Below, piece after piece: positions 51,901 through 64,000 of a stretch of DNA of 64,000 bases (position 1 is the first letter of the stretch; each line of letters starts with the position of its first letter). A program made the translations under genes and the position numbers. Source of the stretch: Setaria digitata (lineage: Eukaryota > Nematoda > Chromadorea > Rhabditida > Setariidae); NCBI GenBank assembly GCA_003640385.1, contig RCAB01000022.1, positions 186,001-250,000 on the forward strand, given 5' to 3'. Under the pieces are notes generated by a model, which searched no databases, was not told the origin of the DNA, and saw nothing but the letters and a program-made list of their open reading frames with translations.

Positions 51901-54900
51901 AACTAAAATTGTTGACCTTTTCCAATGAAAGGTTACGCATTCGTTATGGTTATGGGAAAAAAAAGAAACAAGCAGAGGTAGTGCCAGGAAACGGAAAATG
52001 TCATTCGTATCCACATTTTTTGAGAAAATGTCTTGATGATCCGAAGTCAGATTTCTTCTCCTTCAACACTATCAACTATATATATTTAGCACTGTTGCTC
52101 TCTTAATATTTTTTGAAGCCAGAAATGAGTTTGTTTGGAAATCTGAAATTTGAATCTCCTATTTGCATATTATTTAAGGTATCTGTTTCAAAATACCAAA
52201 TCTAAATTTAGCACATAAATTTTAAGTTAAAATTTGTTCATAATCTACATATTTTAAACTGAAAACTAAAGAATAGAAAAGTGGAAATGTACATTGTTAG
52301 TGATCGATTCTCAAAGAATACTATAAAGTACGAACAACAATTATTTTGAAAAAAGCCAGTTTTTCAAAGAGTTGGCCAATTTGCAACCTTTTACTGCTAA
52401 TAAGTATTTTTACTTTTTTCGAGAAAAATTGTTCGAAGGTTTTATTTTAATAATCATTGAGTGAATTCGAAAATAAGCCACCAAGGGATTTGATATTGAA
52501 CGATTTTTCGAAGATTAGCTCAAACAACCTTATTCAACTTTTTCATTAATACTGAATGAATAGATCGAAGGTTCAATTTTCCGGAACTTTTATTTGTTTC
52601 AAAAAAAAAAATTTAAATGCCAAATTCCAATGTAAAGCGAAAGAAGAGAGGGGTGTTGATTGCATCGCAAGTACAGACATCTTTCAGTTTCGCTTCCCGC
52701 TGACTTTTATTTGGCTTTTTTTGGACATCCGAATATTTACATTTCAATTAGTGCTACCCCTCCGACCCCTTTCACCTCTCTCTTTCTTAAATAGCCGAAC
52801 AGATCAAAGGAACAAATTTGCTGGTTGTTTGGTTGTTTGAGGGAAATTTTAGTACCTTGGAAAAATTTTTCACAAAAAAGAGAGGTTTAAAATGAATGTG
52901 GTTGAAAAGTCAAGCGAAAATCCATTTTTAGTAGGAGAAGGACAGAAATTTTTAAAAATCTTAATACCATATTGAATCTAACAGATGAAGCAAGTCTTTG
53001 AAGAGCTGAAACGAAATCTTCAAATTGGAGAAATTCAATGATTTACTTAATTTCACGTTAATTACGGAGTCCACCAAGTGCATAAAGTCACTATACGAGT
53101 TTTATATTATCACAAAGAACTTGAATGAAACAAACAGGAAAAAATTTTCATTTCTTTTTTAAAAAATTCAGGAATAACCAAGCTAAGGAAGACTCTCTGC
53201 CTATGTCGTCTACAAATAAAATTAAACAAAAATCTTTTTGCTAGGGGTCCAATAAAATTTTTAGTTTATTTGACTATTTCTAGCTAAACTGCAAGGCTCG
53301 AACAAAATGTCAACAAGCTTCAACCGAGCGAATAGCAATGAGGTATCTATGATTTAAAACAAGTTCAATTATAGGAATCATTCGTAAGCATTTACAAAAA
53401 TGGCAAATATTTAAAAAAACAAGAGATGAGTCCATTTTTTTCAATTTACATTTGAAACTGTGTTATAGATGAATTCGTTGGAGCTTCTGCAGTGTAACTA
53501 AACCAATAGGAAAATATTTTGAATTAAGATCAGGTTTTCAAGCCCTTTAAAATAGCTTTAAGGCAAAAAGTATGGACTTCATTAAAAAAAAAAAATTAGT
53601 TTTTTGTATAAGATTCTGAAAGGTTGTTGGAGAGGCATAGTACGTTGTAAAAAACAAACAATTTTATGCAACTGACTGCAACATAAAGGAAATGAAATAT
53701 GGCTTCACTGAAGGTAAATTTGAAAAAGTTCGCTTGATTTTGAGTTCAGAATCTGATAAGATAAACGTCTTCATAATCACATGTTGCTTCAATATTATTA
53801 TAAATGACGATAATTATTATAATTATTGTAATGACTTGATTAGTTATATTATGCAAATATAAAGATGCGCCCATGGATTATTACTATTATAATAGCAAAC
53901 TAAAATTGCAATTATTTCAAGTACATTTCTATTAAACATAAAATTACGCACCTCTGATATGCATATCCATAGAAAAATTGTTCTTTCTTACGCATTTTAT
54001 CTCTATGTTGCGTTTCACTAATTAAAAAAAAAAAAATTTACACTGTAATTACCAAATATTTAGTTCAATGATGTGGTAAAGAACGAATTTGCAATTAGGC
54101 ATACAGTTATGAATGAAAACAAAAATATCGCTTTGCTGGACAAAATTTTATTGAAATTTATTTTAAAAAAAAGTGTTATACACCAAATGAAAGTACTATT
54201 AAAATTACACATCAAAACACAGAAATATTAATTAGAGGACACACAAAACTGTTACTAAATATTAAAATTCAAATGATAGGCAACAAAACGGCCATCTGAA
54301 TTGCTCAATCAAATCTAAAAAATTAATGAATAAATTCTTCTCTTTAACATGAATCGATGAAAGTTGCTGTAACGATGGTAACGATTTTGTCTTCATTAAG
54401 CCTAGAAATTGAACAAATACTTTATCATTCCCCAATGCAATTTGTGAAACAAGGAGGATGCAAATTTCATGTAACTGAAGCCAATCTAAGGAATCACTAA
54501 CTGGGAAACATGAAATGAACTTTCAAACAAAAAAGAGGTTCGCTAGCATCGTTATATTAATTTCCAATTGTTGGTTTTGGTTTAATTTTAAAATTGCAAA
54601 TTATTCTGTTACTCGTACATAGCTATTAATTAAACTTTATGGTTTTTTTAAGGAATAAAAATTAAACTATTTGAAATACATTAAAAACAAGAAATCAAGA
54701 AAAAAAAAGAAAAAAAAAAGAAAATGAAAATATTGGAATGGAAAAAGGATAAAACTGATATTGCAAATATTTGATATAAAGCCGATATCACTAAGCTTTT
54801 TTCTTTTTTTTCTTCAAATCACAAAAATTAGATCTAAAACTTTGTGATTTATTATCCTTTATACTTTCCTCACAGCATATAATTAATATTTAAAAATATT

Positions 54901-56874
54901 AAAACTATGCACAGTTGTAAAGCTATAACCAAAAGTTTGTTACTTTGAGCAGTTTAAAATCAATTTGAAAAAAATTTGCAATAGATGACTCCAAGACAAA
55001 TTTATCCACCCCGATATTACAAATATAGAAAAGAAGGAAATTTTATTTCATCATCATTTGTTATACCGCGAGGTATTGAAATATAAATGAGAGTTAGAGT
55101 TATCTTCTTTAACCGTATTCTTCAACCAGCGTTTGTGTTAACACAGGTGATGGATAAGAAAACTCTCGAGATAGCTCAAGATTAAAAGATAATGCAGTAA
55201 TGCTCAATGAATAATATTGCTTTTTACTATCCATCAATGACTATTATATGACAATTAAAGCAACAGCAAATATTACGCAAAGGATCGTTTAATATTAAGC
55301 TTATAAATTCAAAAAAATTGGATGTTATAAATTAAAAATGTTTGTTTACTTCCCAATTTTTGATTTGTCTAAAGATTTCGAATTTTTATTAAAAATTTTT
55401 TAGCCAAAAGGAGTAGATCGATATACATAGAAGCAAAAGAATAAATAATCTAAATAACTACTCTAACAAAGATTTGAAAACCATATCACAAAGAGATATT
55501 TAAAATTGCTCCTGCAATTTCACTTCTTATTTTTTTTTATTTTTTATTTTTTTAACAGGCTAACAGAATATATATCAAACTATTTGAAAACTGTCATTTT
55601 TGGCTCAAATTTTTATTTATTCAAGCTTCAAGGAGATCTGAATTTCTTGGAACAAATTCATCTAGATTACCAATATCATAACAAACAGATGAATTAATTA
55701 AAACGAACAGATTTAGCAGTTAGCATCATATTTCCCTTTCACTGAGATGGATCATTTATGGGACCTATCGGTACCAGCACCGGGAGATTTGTCGCATTAA
55801 ATGACCGGATTAATCAGTTCTGTTAATCTAATTCAGATTGATTCAATCACTCATATTTTAAACTTGTCGAAAACTTTGAGTTTGTCTCTCTACTTTTTGT
55901 TGCAAAAATCTTGTAAAAATGATAGAAAATAGAAAATTTTCATGTATGCAAAACTAATAGAAAAAGAAATACTTTTTCTAGATGGGATTTTATAAAGAAA
56001 TTTAGAAAAAAAGCAATAAAATATTAACAAAAGAAAACCAATTTTGAAGAAAAAGAGAGCTTGAACGTGATAAACCGCAATGAACACTAAATACAATAGT
56101 TTTCTTCAATAATTTCCAATGCTAATCCATTGTCCACTCTTTCTTTTTAAACCTGAAAATAATTCGACTATAGTTTTTAGGTATTTACAAACTGTTGTTA
56201 CACTTCCTAATAATTTTATTATAATTCGTTTAGAGTACAGCATTCTACTTGCATTCATGTATAAAATGAAGACTTATTACACACTAAGTACTTGCCTGGA
56301 CCGAATGTGATATTGTGCTTGTTTTTAATAAACTAACATAATTAAGGGAAAAAAGAAAATGATTACTTGAGAAATGAACAGAGCCAGTAATTTTCTTAAT
56401 TATAGGATTCTAACGAAGTGACAATTTTTGGAATATTCATTGAACACCTCATACTTAGGAAATGTAAAACTTTGAGTCTTTTCCTCACTTATTCTTATCT
56501 GCATATTCGACATGTACCTGATGACTGATTAAATTCGATCTAATAAACTTCGGTTACAATAATGCTCTAATCTAAGTATCGAAGTAATGAGTATGTATAA
56601 TTTTTAGTTCCCTCTTTTGTTAGTGAGCATAAGTTTCATGACTTACTTCAAGAGATTACACCAAGTTATACTTGAAGTTTGCAAGTTCTTATGAATCAAA
56701 TTGGATTTTCAAGTTTTGAAAGTGACAAAAGCTTGACATACCTGAGTGAAAAAATCGGTGATTATTCCGAGTGTCCTTAAAGATCACAAATCGAAACATG
56801 GACAAAATAATAATAGTATATGGTAACAGTGTACGACAAAATAACGATAATGAACATAACGATAAATAGAGGAG

Positions 56875-58456
<1,582 letters not shown>

Positions 58457-60060
58457 TGGTAACCCTGGAAGAGGGATGAAGCTTGTGTGACAAAAAATGG
58501 AAGTACGAGTAGCAAGAACAGACACAGTGAAGACCAATTAACAATGTAAATGAACAACAACACTGAATAAAAACAGCTTTGTATGGCACACAGCAAGTGA
58601 CTGCTGACGATGGTTCTGATTGGCGGTGATGGAAGCAGTGAAAGAATTAAATTAAATTATGTCGCAGATGAAACTAGCAAGCCAAGGTGGCTTTTAGAAC
58701 ACATTTTGAGAAGAGGAGAAGGTAGGGAATGTTCACATGACTTTCCAATTAAACTAAGCATCTTTAATAAAAGCAACAGATAACAGAAGTCATTAATGGC
58801 AATTCTCAGTAAAGTTAGTGAAACTACATAACAGCAGAGAAATGAAAAAGAAAGGATGAAGGAGATCACTGGCAACAAAGCCGAACATGGCCTAGGCTTT
58901 TTTGGTTTTGGATAAAACCAACATTTAATGCATTCATATCTATCTGTCCTTTTTCAAATCTTCACCTTTCCATCCTTCTACACTGATTTATGAGGATTCT
59001 TAGCAACGAATTGAAGTGAATTAAACTGAACCGAATTGAATTGAATTGAATTGAAGTGAATTGAATTGTACTGAGCTGAATTGAATTGAATTGAATTGGA
59101 TTGGATTGAATTGAATTGGATTGAATTGAATGAGAGATGACTTCGAAGGAATTCTACAAGAAGTAGCTGCAGTGGGGAGGAAGTTTTGTTGTATGTATGT
59201 GTGCGCCGGGCGTGAAGACCGATTACGATGAATGAATAAAAGAAAGGAGTAGTATAGCAAGCAAACAGTAGGCGAAGAGGGAGGAGCAAGAAGAGAGAGG
59301 ATAGAGCGAAGAGGCGGAGAGGCGTGATCAGGTAGGGGTAGAGAGGTGTCACCTTGTCGTTTTCCAGCCAGCTATTGGGGTAGAATTAGAAAAAGGGTGG
59401 AGTTTGCGTAATAGGGCAAATGAAGAAGAGGGAGAGACGAAGAAACTTGGGCAGTGATTCTTTCACTCTCATTCTCTCCCTAAATCCACAATATTTTCAT
59501 CTCCATTTATCTTTACCATAGCAATATTAATATTTTGGGAAAAATATTGCAGAGAAAGGTTATTTCTGCAGGTCACTCTAACTGCCATAAATCCTTAAAA
59601 CTTTCAGGATTTTACTAGAATTGTACAGAAAAAGAGTTTACTAAAGCAGTATGTTGACAGAGATGAATGCAAAAATGGGTGGAAAGGCTCGTCGTTGATT
59701 GGATGCTGAGCTGATTGGCTGTTGGCAGGTTGGCAGCGGTTGTCAGGTTGATGGTATCTGTGGCAGGCGAATGGACGAGTGGTCCAACTTATCCTACTGC
59801 CTGTGCCCGTCAGTGCCACCATTGTTATTATCGTTTTGGGATAAATTTCCGGGAAAATATCTGCGGGAAATTATGGGAGAAAAGAAACGAGTTTCGGGCA
59901 GTGGTAGAGAGGAGCAAGTGGAGCAGTACGGTGGAAGAAAGATGCAATCAGCGATAACCCCATGTTAGATGACATTGATCAGTCGGTACATGTCATCAAC
60001 CAGGCCACTATTGCATCTGTTCTCACGGATGACGAGACCGGTTACTGTAATTAGGTAGGT
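58457..60060. promoter_or_regulatory. Probable Sox 5' leader and promoter region
   Basis: Upstream of the Sox start (to its right, since the gene is on the minus strand) lie the pentanucleotide repeat at 59009-59130, a purine-rich stretch at about 59270-59440, and a patch at 59650-60060 that is richer in G and C than its surroundings. Open frames occur in this patch on both strands, without motifs. It may contain non-coding first exons or promoter elements, but I cannot place a transcription start. Confidence 0.4.
59009..59130. repeat. (GAATT)n pentanucleotide microsatellite
   Basis: GAATT units with variants (GGATT, GAAGT) run for about 120 bp. The overlapping minus-strand open frames that read as repeated FNSIQ are translations of this repeat. 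Confidence 0.9.
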
Positions 60061-63000
60061 GGACAGATTTCTGGACAAAATACCAATCCTTTCAGTTATT
60101 GGAAATCCTGAAAAAAGAAAGTTTTGAATAAAAATTTTAGTCAACTACGCATTTCGTCGAATACATTCGAGAAACTTACAAATTTCTTCAGTAGGAAATT
60201 TGTTAAAAAAAGAAAGAATTGAAAAGGCTATGAAATTTTCAGTTATGCAAATATTTTCATTATTAATAATTTACAGTGGAAATCACTGCAACTCGTAATA
60301 ATTCCAACTGTATGTAACTGGTTTAAACACTTTATAATACTCAAATTTCAAACTTTTCTTAAGACTATACAAGTTATGGAATTTATCTATAAAAGTTATA
60401 GCAAAAATATTTCTATGGTAAAAACTCATTGCAAATAAACTCTTCCCGAAATTTTACTATTAAAAGAAAAAAGACTACTGATAAATGATAGCATCCAGTA
60501 ATAATAAACAATGGGTGGTACATGAATAAAATAAATGAATCGTTTTTTTGTGTTTTAATAATGAAATCAGAACAAATTTAAAAATGTTACCAATAAACAA
60601 ATATTATCATTCATACATAGCCAAACACAATAGTATACATAAAAATAAAAATAAAACAGAAGTGATTAACCTTTTTTTGAAGATAACATGACATACAAAG
60701 AAGGTATTCTATGGTAAATAACAATAGTTTAGAAAGGAGTATGCAGTCGAGAAACGATTAGTGGTCAGTAATAGATACATTGTTTTCATAACAAAAAAGT
60801 ATATTGCTTTGGTGGTCCTCCCAATTGATATTTTGTGGAGCGATTCGGAAACCGATTGCGCTGCGCCATCACTAATATTTTGCATATCAATTGAGCATAA
60901 ATCACCATTGATATTCTATGTCCAAGAAAGTGAATGAATAAATAAAAATCTTCTTAAAGGAGAAAATACTACCAACCAAGCAACCAATCATGCGATCGCT
61001 ATGAGCAGACATTTTATGCTCTGATATAAAATATAGTTACCTAGTACTTTTTTTTGTGCATCACTTCATTTACAAACGTTTTGAATCGTCTTGTAATTGG
61101 CGATAATAAAATGTCTTGTAACAACCATTTTACTTATCGAAATTTAATTTTCGATTACAAGATACGATATGGAAGTTTTAACAACTTCAACTGGAAATGA
61201 TATCCAAAAGTATGATTAATGTAGTGATATTTTGATTGAGAGAATTCATCACAAATCGGATTTAATCGTAAGGCTACAAATTCGCTCTAGTCGATTTGGA
61301 AATTCCCAATCGACCTCTTGATTGCTTTTTTCATTCTCACCACATTTTGTTTAATTACTGAGAACTTCAATTAAGAGCTGAAAGTAATTTTCGCAACGAA
61401 CTATTATACCCAAGATTCCCAAGCCAGGGAAAATGACTTCGCTTTCTAAATAAGGTAAGTTTTGAATTGCTAGTTCAAATTAATCAGTTATCCTCAAAAC
61501 CTCAATTAATTCATATATTCTATAACGAATTCTAACACTGCTATTAGAAATCTTCATAATCAATGAAATTTTTTAGACAGTCTGTTTCTCTTCTTTTCTT
61601 TCTTTTTCAAATGAAAATAAGGTCATTTTACTATTAGAAAATGTGAAAAAAATTCGTGGTCTGAAGTAAGATTAATATAGTTGCTAGTCATAAAAATATT
61701 ATCTCTGAAGTCATAAAACATTTTAAAGCAACTAAAATTTCATTGTAAATGCAAATAGTCATTTTTTGTTGCATAATGAATAATTACGATGCATAGTACC
61801 ATCGTATTAACAACAAAAATTACCAGGAAGTAGCAACAAAGAATGGATTGATAGAAGTAAAACCAGTTATTTTAAAAGAATCAAAATAGCGTTAGTATAA
61901 CAGTAAAGTCTTGCTACCATAGCAATAACATCTATTGCCATAATGACGGTACTTCATATAGTGATAAGGTGATGACCCCTTTTGAAAATTTTACCCCCTG
62001 TAGTATTTTCACACACATTATGGCTGAATCGTTACCACTTACTGTGCCTACATAAGCCTGTGAAAATGATACATCGTTGTATTATGCAATGTGATGTACC
62101 CATATCCCCAAACTTTATTGTTCAGGCACATCAGATATTCTAAAGTAAATATTTGAACAACCATAAACAATAGCATTTCTGCGTTACCACAGTTGTAGTT
62201 TAATGCAATTGATGCGGCACATTATTTATTCTTGAACGGTTAGATTTAAACTGAAAGTAAAGAAATTTACCATTACAATCTTAAAATTTAAAAAAAAGAA
62301 CAATTTTTCAAGTCTAAATTCCTTTTTCGACTGCCTATAAATGCTTGATAATTATCTCATTCAAAAGAAATTTTGAACATTTCCTCCTCCACTAGCACAT
62401 TTTTTGGCATTTATCACTTTAGGCATTATCCTGCTGAGTATCACTTTAAAGAATTTGAATGTAGCTTATGTTTAGAAAATTTAGCCTAGATTCTAAAAAA
62501 GTGAAATTCAAATTAGCTGAAAACTAATTAGGATTGAAATGCAACTTGAAATTCTTTATGAAATCAACAAGTTAAATGAGAAGAAAAGTTATTAAGAATT
62601 AACATGTTTGATAGAAATGGTTTAATTAATTGTCCGAAAGGATAAAATTCACTCACTTTTTTGACTGTAGCATATGACTCATAGATTGAAGATCAAACCA
62701 AAATTTTCGAAAAACGGAAGCATAAATACAGATTGTGACTTCCTCTCAAATATATTCCGCGAGGTTTAGTTTTGATCAGCAAGGTAAATTTTTTAAAACT
62801 ACCTCTAATAATGATGATAATCAAATAATCTAATGAAAGAATGGTTAACTCCGAATAGAAAAGTTACGTTTATTTTATTTCAAATTTTTGGGTCATCGCA
62901 ACGTCTTCGCGCCTGAAAAAATGAGTTGTCGCTTTTCTTCCATAAAGAAAAAAGTCATTACAACCAGTCTGACCACTTTTTTACAATTTAATTTTTACCG

Positions 63001-64000
63001 AAATGATTATATAGTTTGAGTGCGACAGAAAAATATTTAATATGTTGCTTTACATCATAACATGATGAAAACTTGTTTCTTTGAATTAGAGGAAATTTTT
63101 TACAAAAATGCAAGTGAACTTTTTAATATTTCCGGTTTTTAGAGAAGTCTGGAGATAGAAAAATGGGAGTGATAAACATTCAGTGATTAATATGGCATGA
63201 TTCAGGGTAAGGATACTAGCATAGTGTTTGTAATTCCTTCATTTCTACGATGATAATCAATCTTAATTGCGCAGAAAAAGATTTCATAAACGGCAGCGTT
63301 GAGAACGGTGACAAATGAACCAATTATTCATCAACACTAAAAGTACTGGAGTAAAACTGTTAAGGTGCTAAGAGTGAGACTAATAAGGTGTTAATTAACT
63401 TAAGTTTAACACTTTAATAGCAGTTTAATTATCAAATAAACTATTTCAAAGATATGCACAAAAAAACAATATAGTGTACCACGGAATAAACACCTAAAAT
63501 AAATACGTTACTGGGAAGCAGAAGGAAAAGGAGAACGCTGGAAGGCAACTGATGAAACAGTGATGAAATAAAATTATTATATAGACGTACAACAAAAAAA
63601 AAAGAATTCAAAAGGTCAAGCAGAATAATGGAATAGGGACGTTACTGGGAGCAGAAATGTCAGCTGTTTCCGGAAGAACAAAAAGAAATAAAATAGCTGA
63701 ATTTTGGAATTTAAATTCCATGAAATTAAGCTCAAGGAATCAACAGATTTTGACATATTAAATTCTATATAATTCTTCGTGTCTTGTTCTTTGCTTGTTC
63801 AAATGATGATTCATGATGAAAGGCATTAATCTAGCCGAAAAACACCTGTTGAAGTTGTGACATAATCATTTGCAAGTTGCTGTTACTAGAATCACTGATT
63901 TATGACATCATTAATTCTTTTTAAGTCAAACAGTTACTTTACATGCTATCTGTAAAAGAATAAAATAGTAATGATGGCGGGGTGCTGAATTAATGAGATG
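60061..64000. other. No gene seen
   Basis: This stretch is AT-rich, without an exon chain, RNA gene or notable repeat that I can support. It may be further regulatory DNA of the Sox gene or an intergenic desert. Confidence 0.5.

Larger units (their letters stand above)
41682..56874. other. Gene-poor interval of about 15 kb between eEF1B and the Sox gene
   Basis: I found no exon chain, transposase, tRNA or rRNA motif here. The eEF1B polyadenylation signal AATAAA is at 41768-41773. Open frames such as 44608-44961 and 50206-50571 show no motif. Two patches, about 47145-47560 and 50180-50570, are clearly richer in G and C than their surroundings. A 12-bp hairpin sits at 42843-42870, and a trinucleotide-rich stretch at 48829-48905. 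Gene deserts next to developmental regulators often hold enhancers, so the interval may control the Sox gene. Confidence 0.5.

Noticed and set aside
58978..59352. Minus-strand frames with repeated FNSIQ
   Set aside because: They are translations of the GAATT microsatellite.

Overview
The window is nuclear DNA of a nematode. The reasons are the AT-rich base composition with many homopolymer runs, introns of roughly 50 to 2,000 nt with GT..AG ends and TTTCAG-like acceptors, likely spliced-leader acceptors just upstream of start codons (11139, 36071 and 36795), an MSP-domain (sperm-type) gene, and a SoxB1 gene. The intron sizes fit a spirurid or filarial worm better than Caenorhabditis, but that is inference. 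Gene models below were built by joining exons by hand, requiring matching splice phases and, where possible, family similarity. Most were not visible as single open reading frames.

Layout, left to right. 161-2089 (+): 3' part of a coiled-coil protein of unknown role. 5468-6477 (+): a small, probably secreted cysteine-rich protein. 7688-10095 (+): a six-exon protein with an N-terminal MSP domain. 11145-14912 (+): a nine-exon LRRC59-like leucine-rich ER membrane protein. 16045-36069 (-): a 49-exon zizimin-type DOCK (DOCK-D, DOCK9/10/11 class) guanine exchange factor with PH, DHR1 and DHR2 regions, about 2,268 residues, with all splice phases consistent. 36800-41681 (+): eEF1B-delta/beta, transcribed divergently from the DOCK gene about 730 bp away. 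Its 1,954-nt third intron holds a complete gene on the same strand (38667-39737), an FDXACB1-like protein with a Rossmann methyltransferase-like part and an FDX-ACB domain. A run of three hairpins lies in the same intron. 41682-56874: about 15 kb with no convincing gene. 56875-58456 (-): a SoxB1 (Sox2-like) transcription factor. 58457-64000: no gene seen, with purine-rich and pentanucleotide repeat DNA upstream of the Sox gene.

The genes are mostly unrelated in function: translation (eEF1B), ribosome-ER tethering (LRRC59), tRNA/rRNA-type domains (FDXACB1-like), Rho-GTPase signalling (DOCK) and development (Sox). The nested gene within the eEF1B intron and the close divergent DOCK/eEF1B pair are the most interesting arrangements. 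Both single N characters in the window (5280 and 41341) sit between two near-identical copies of flanking sequence. These duplications, one of which includes an eEF1B exon, are most likely assembly artefacts.
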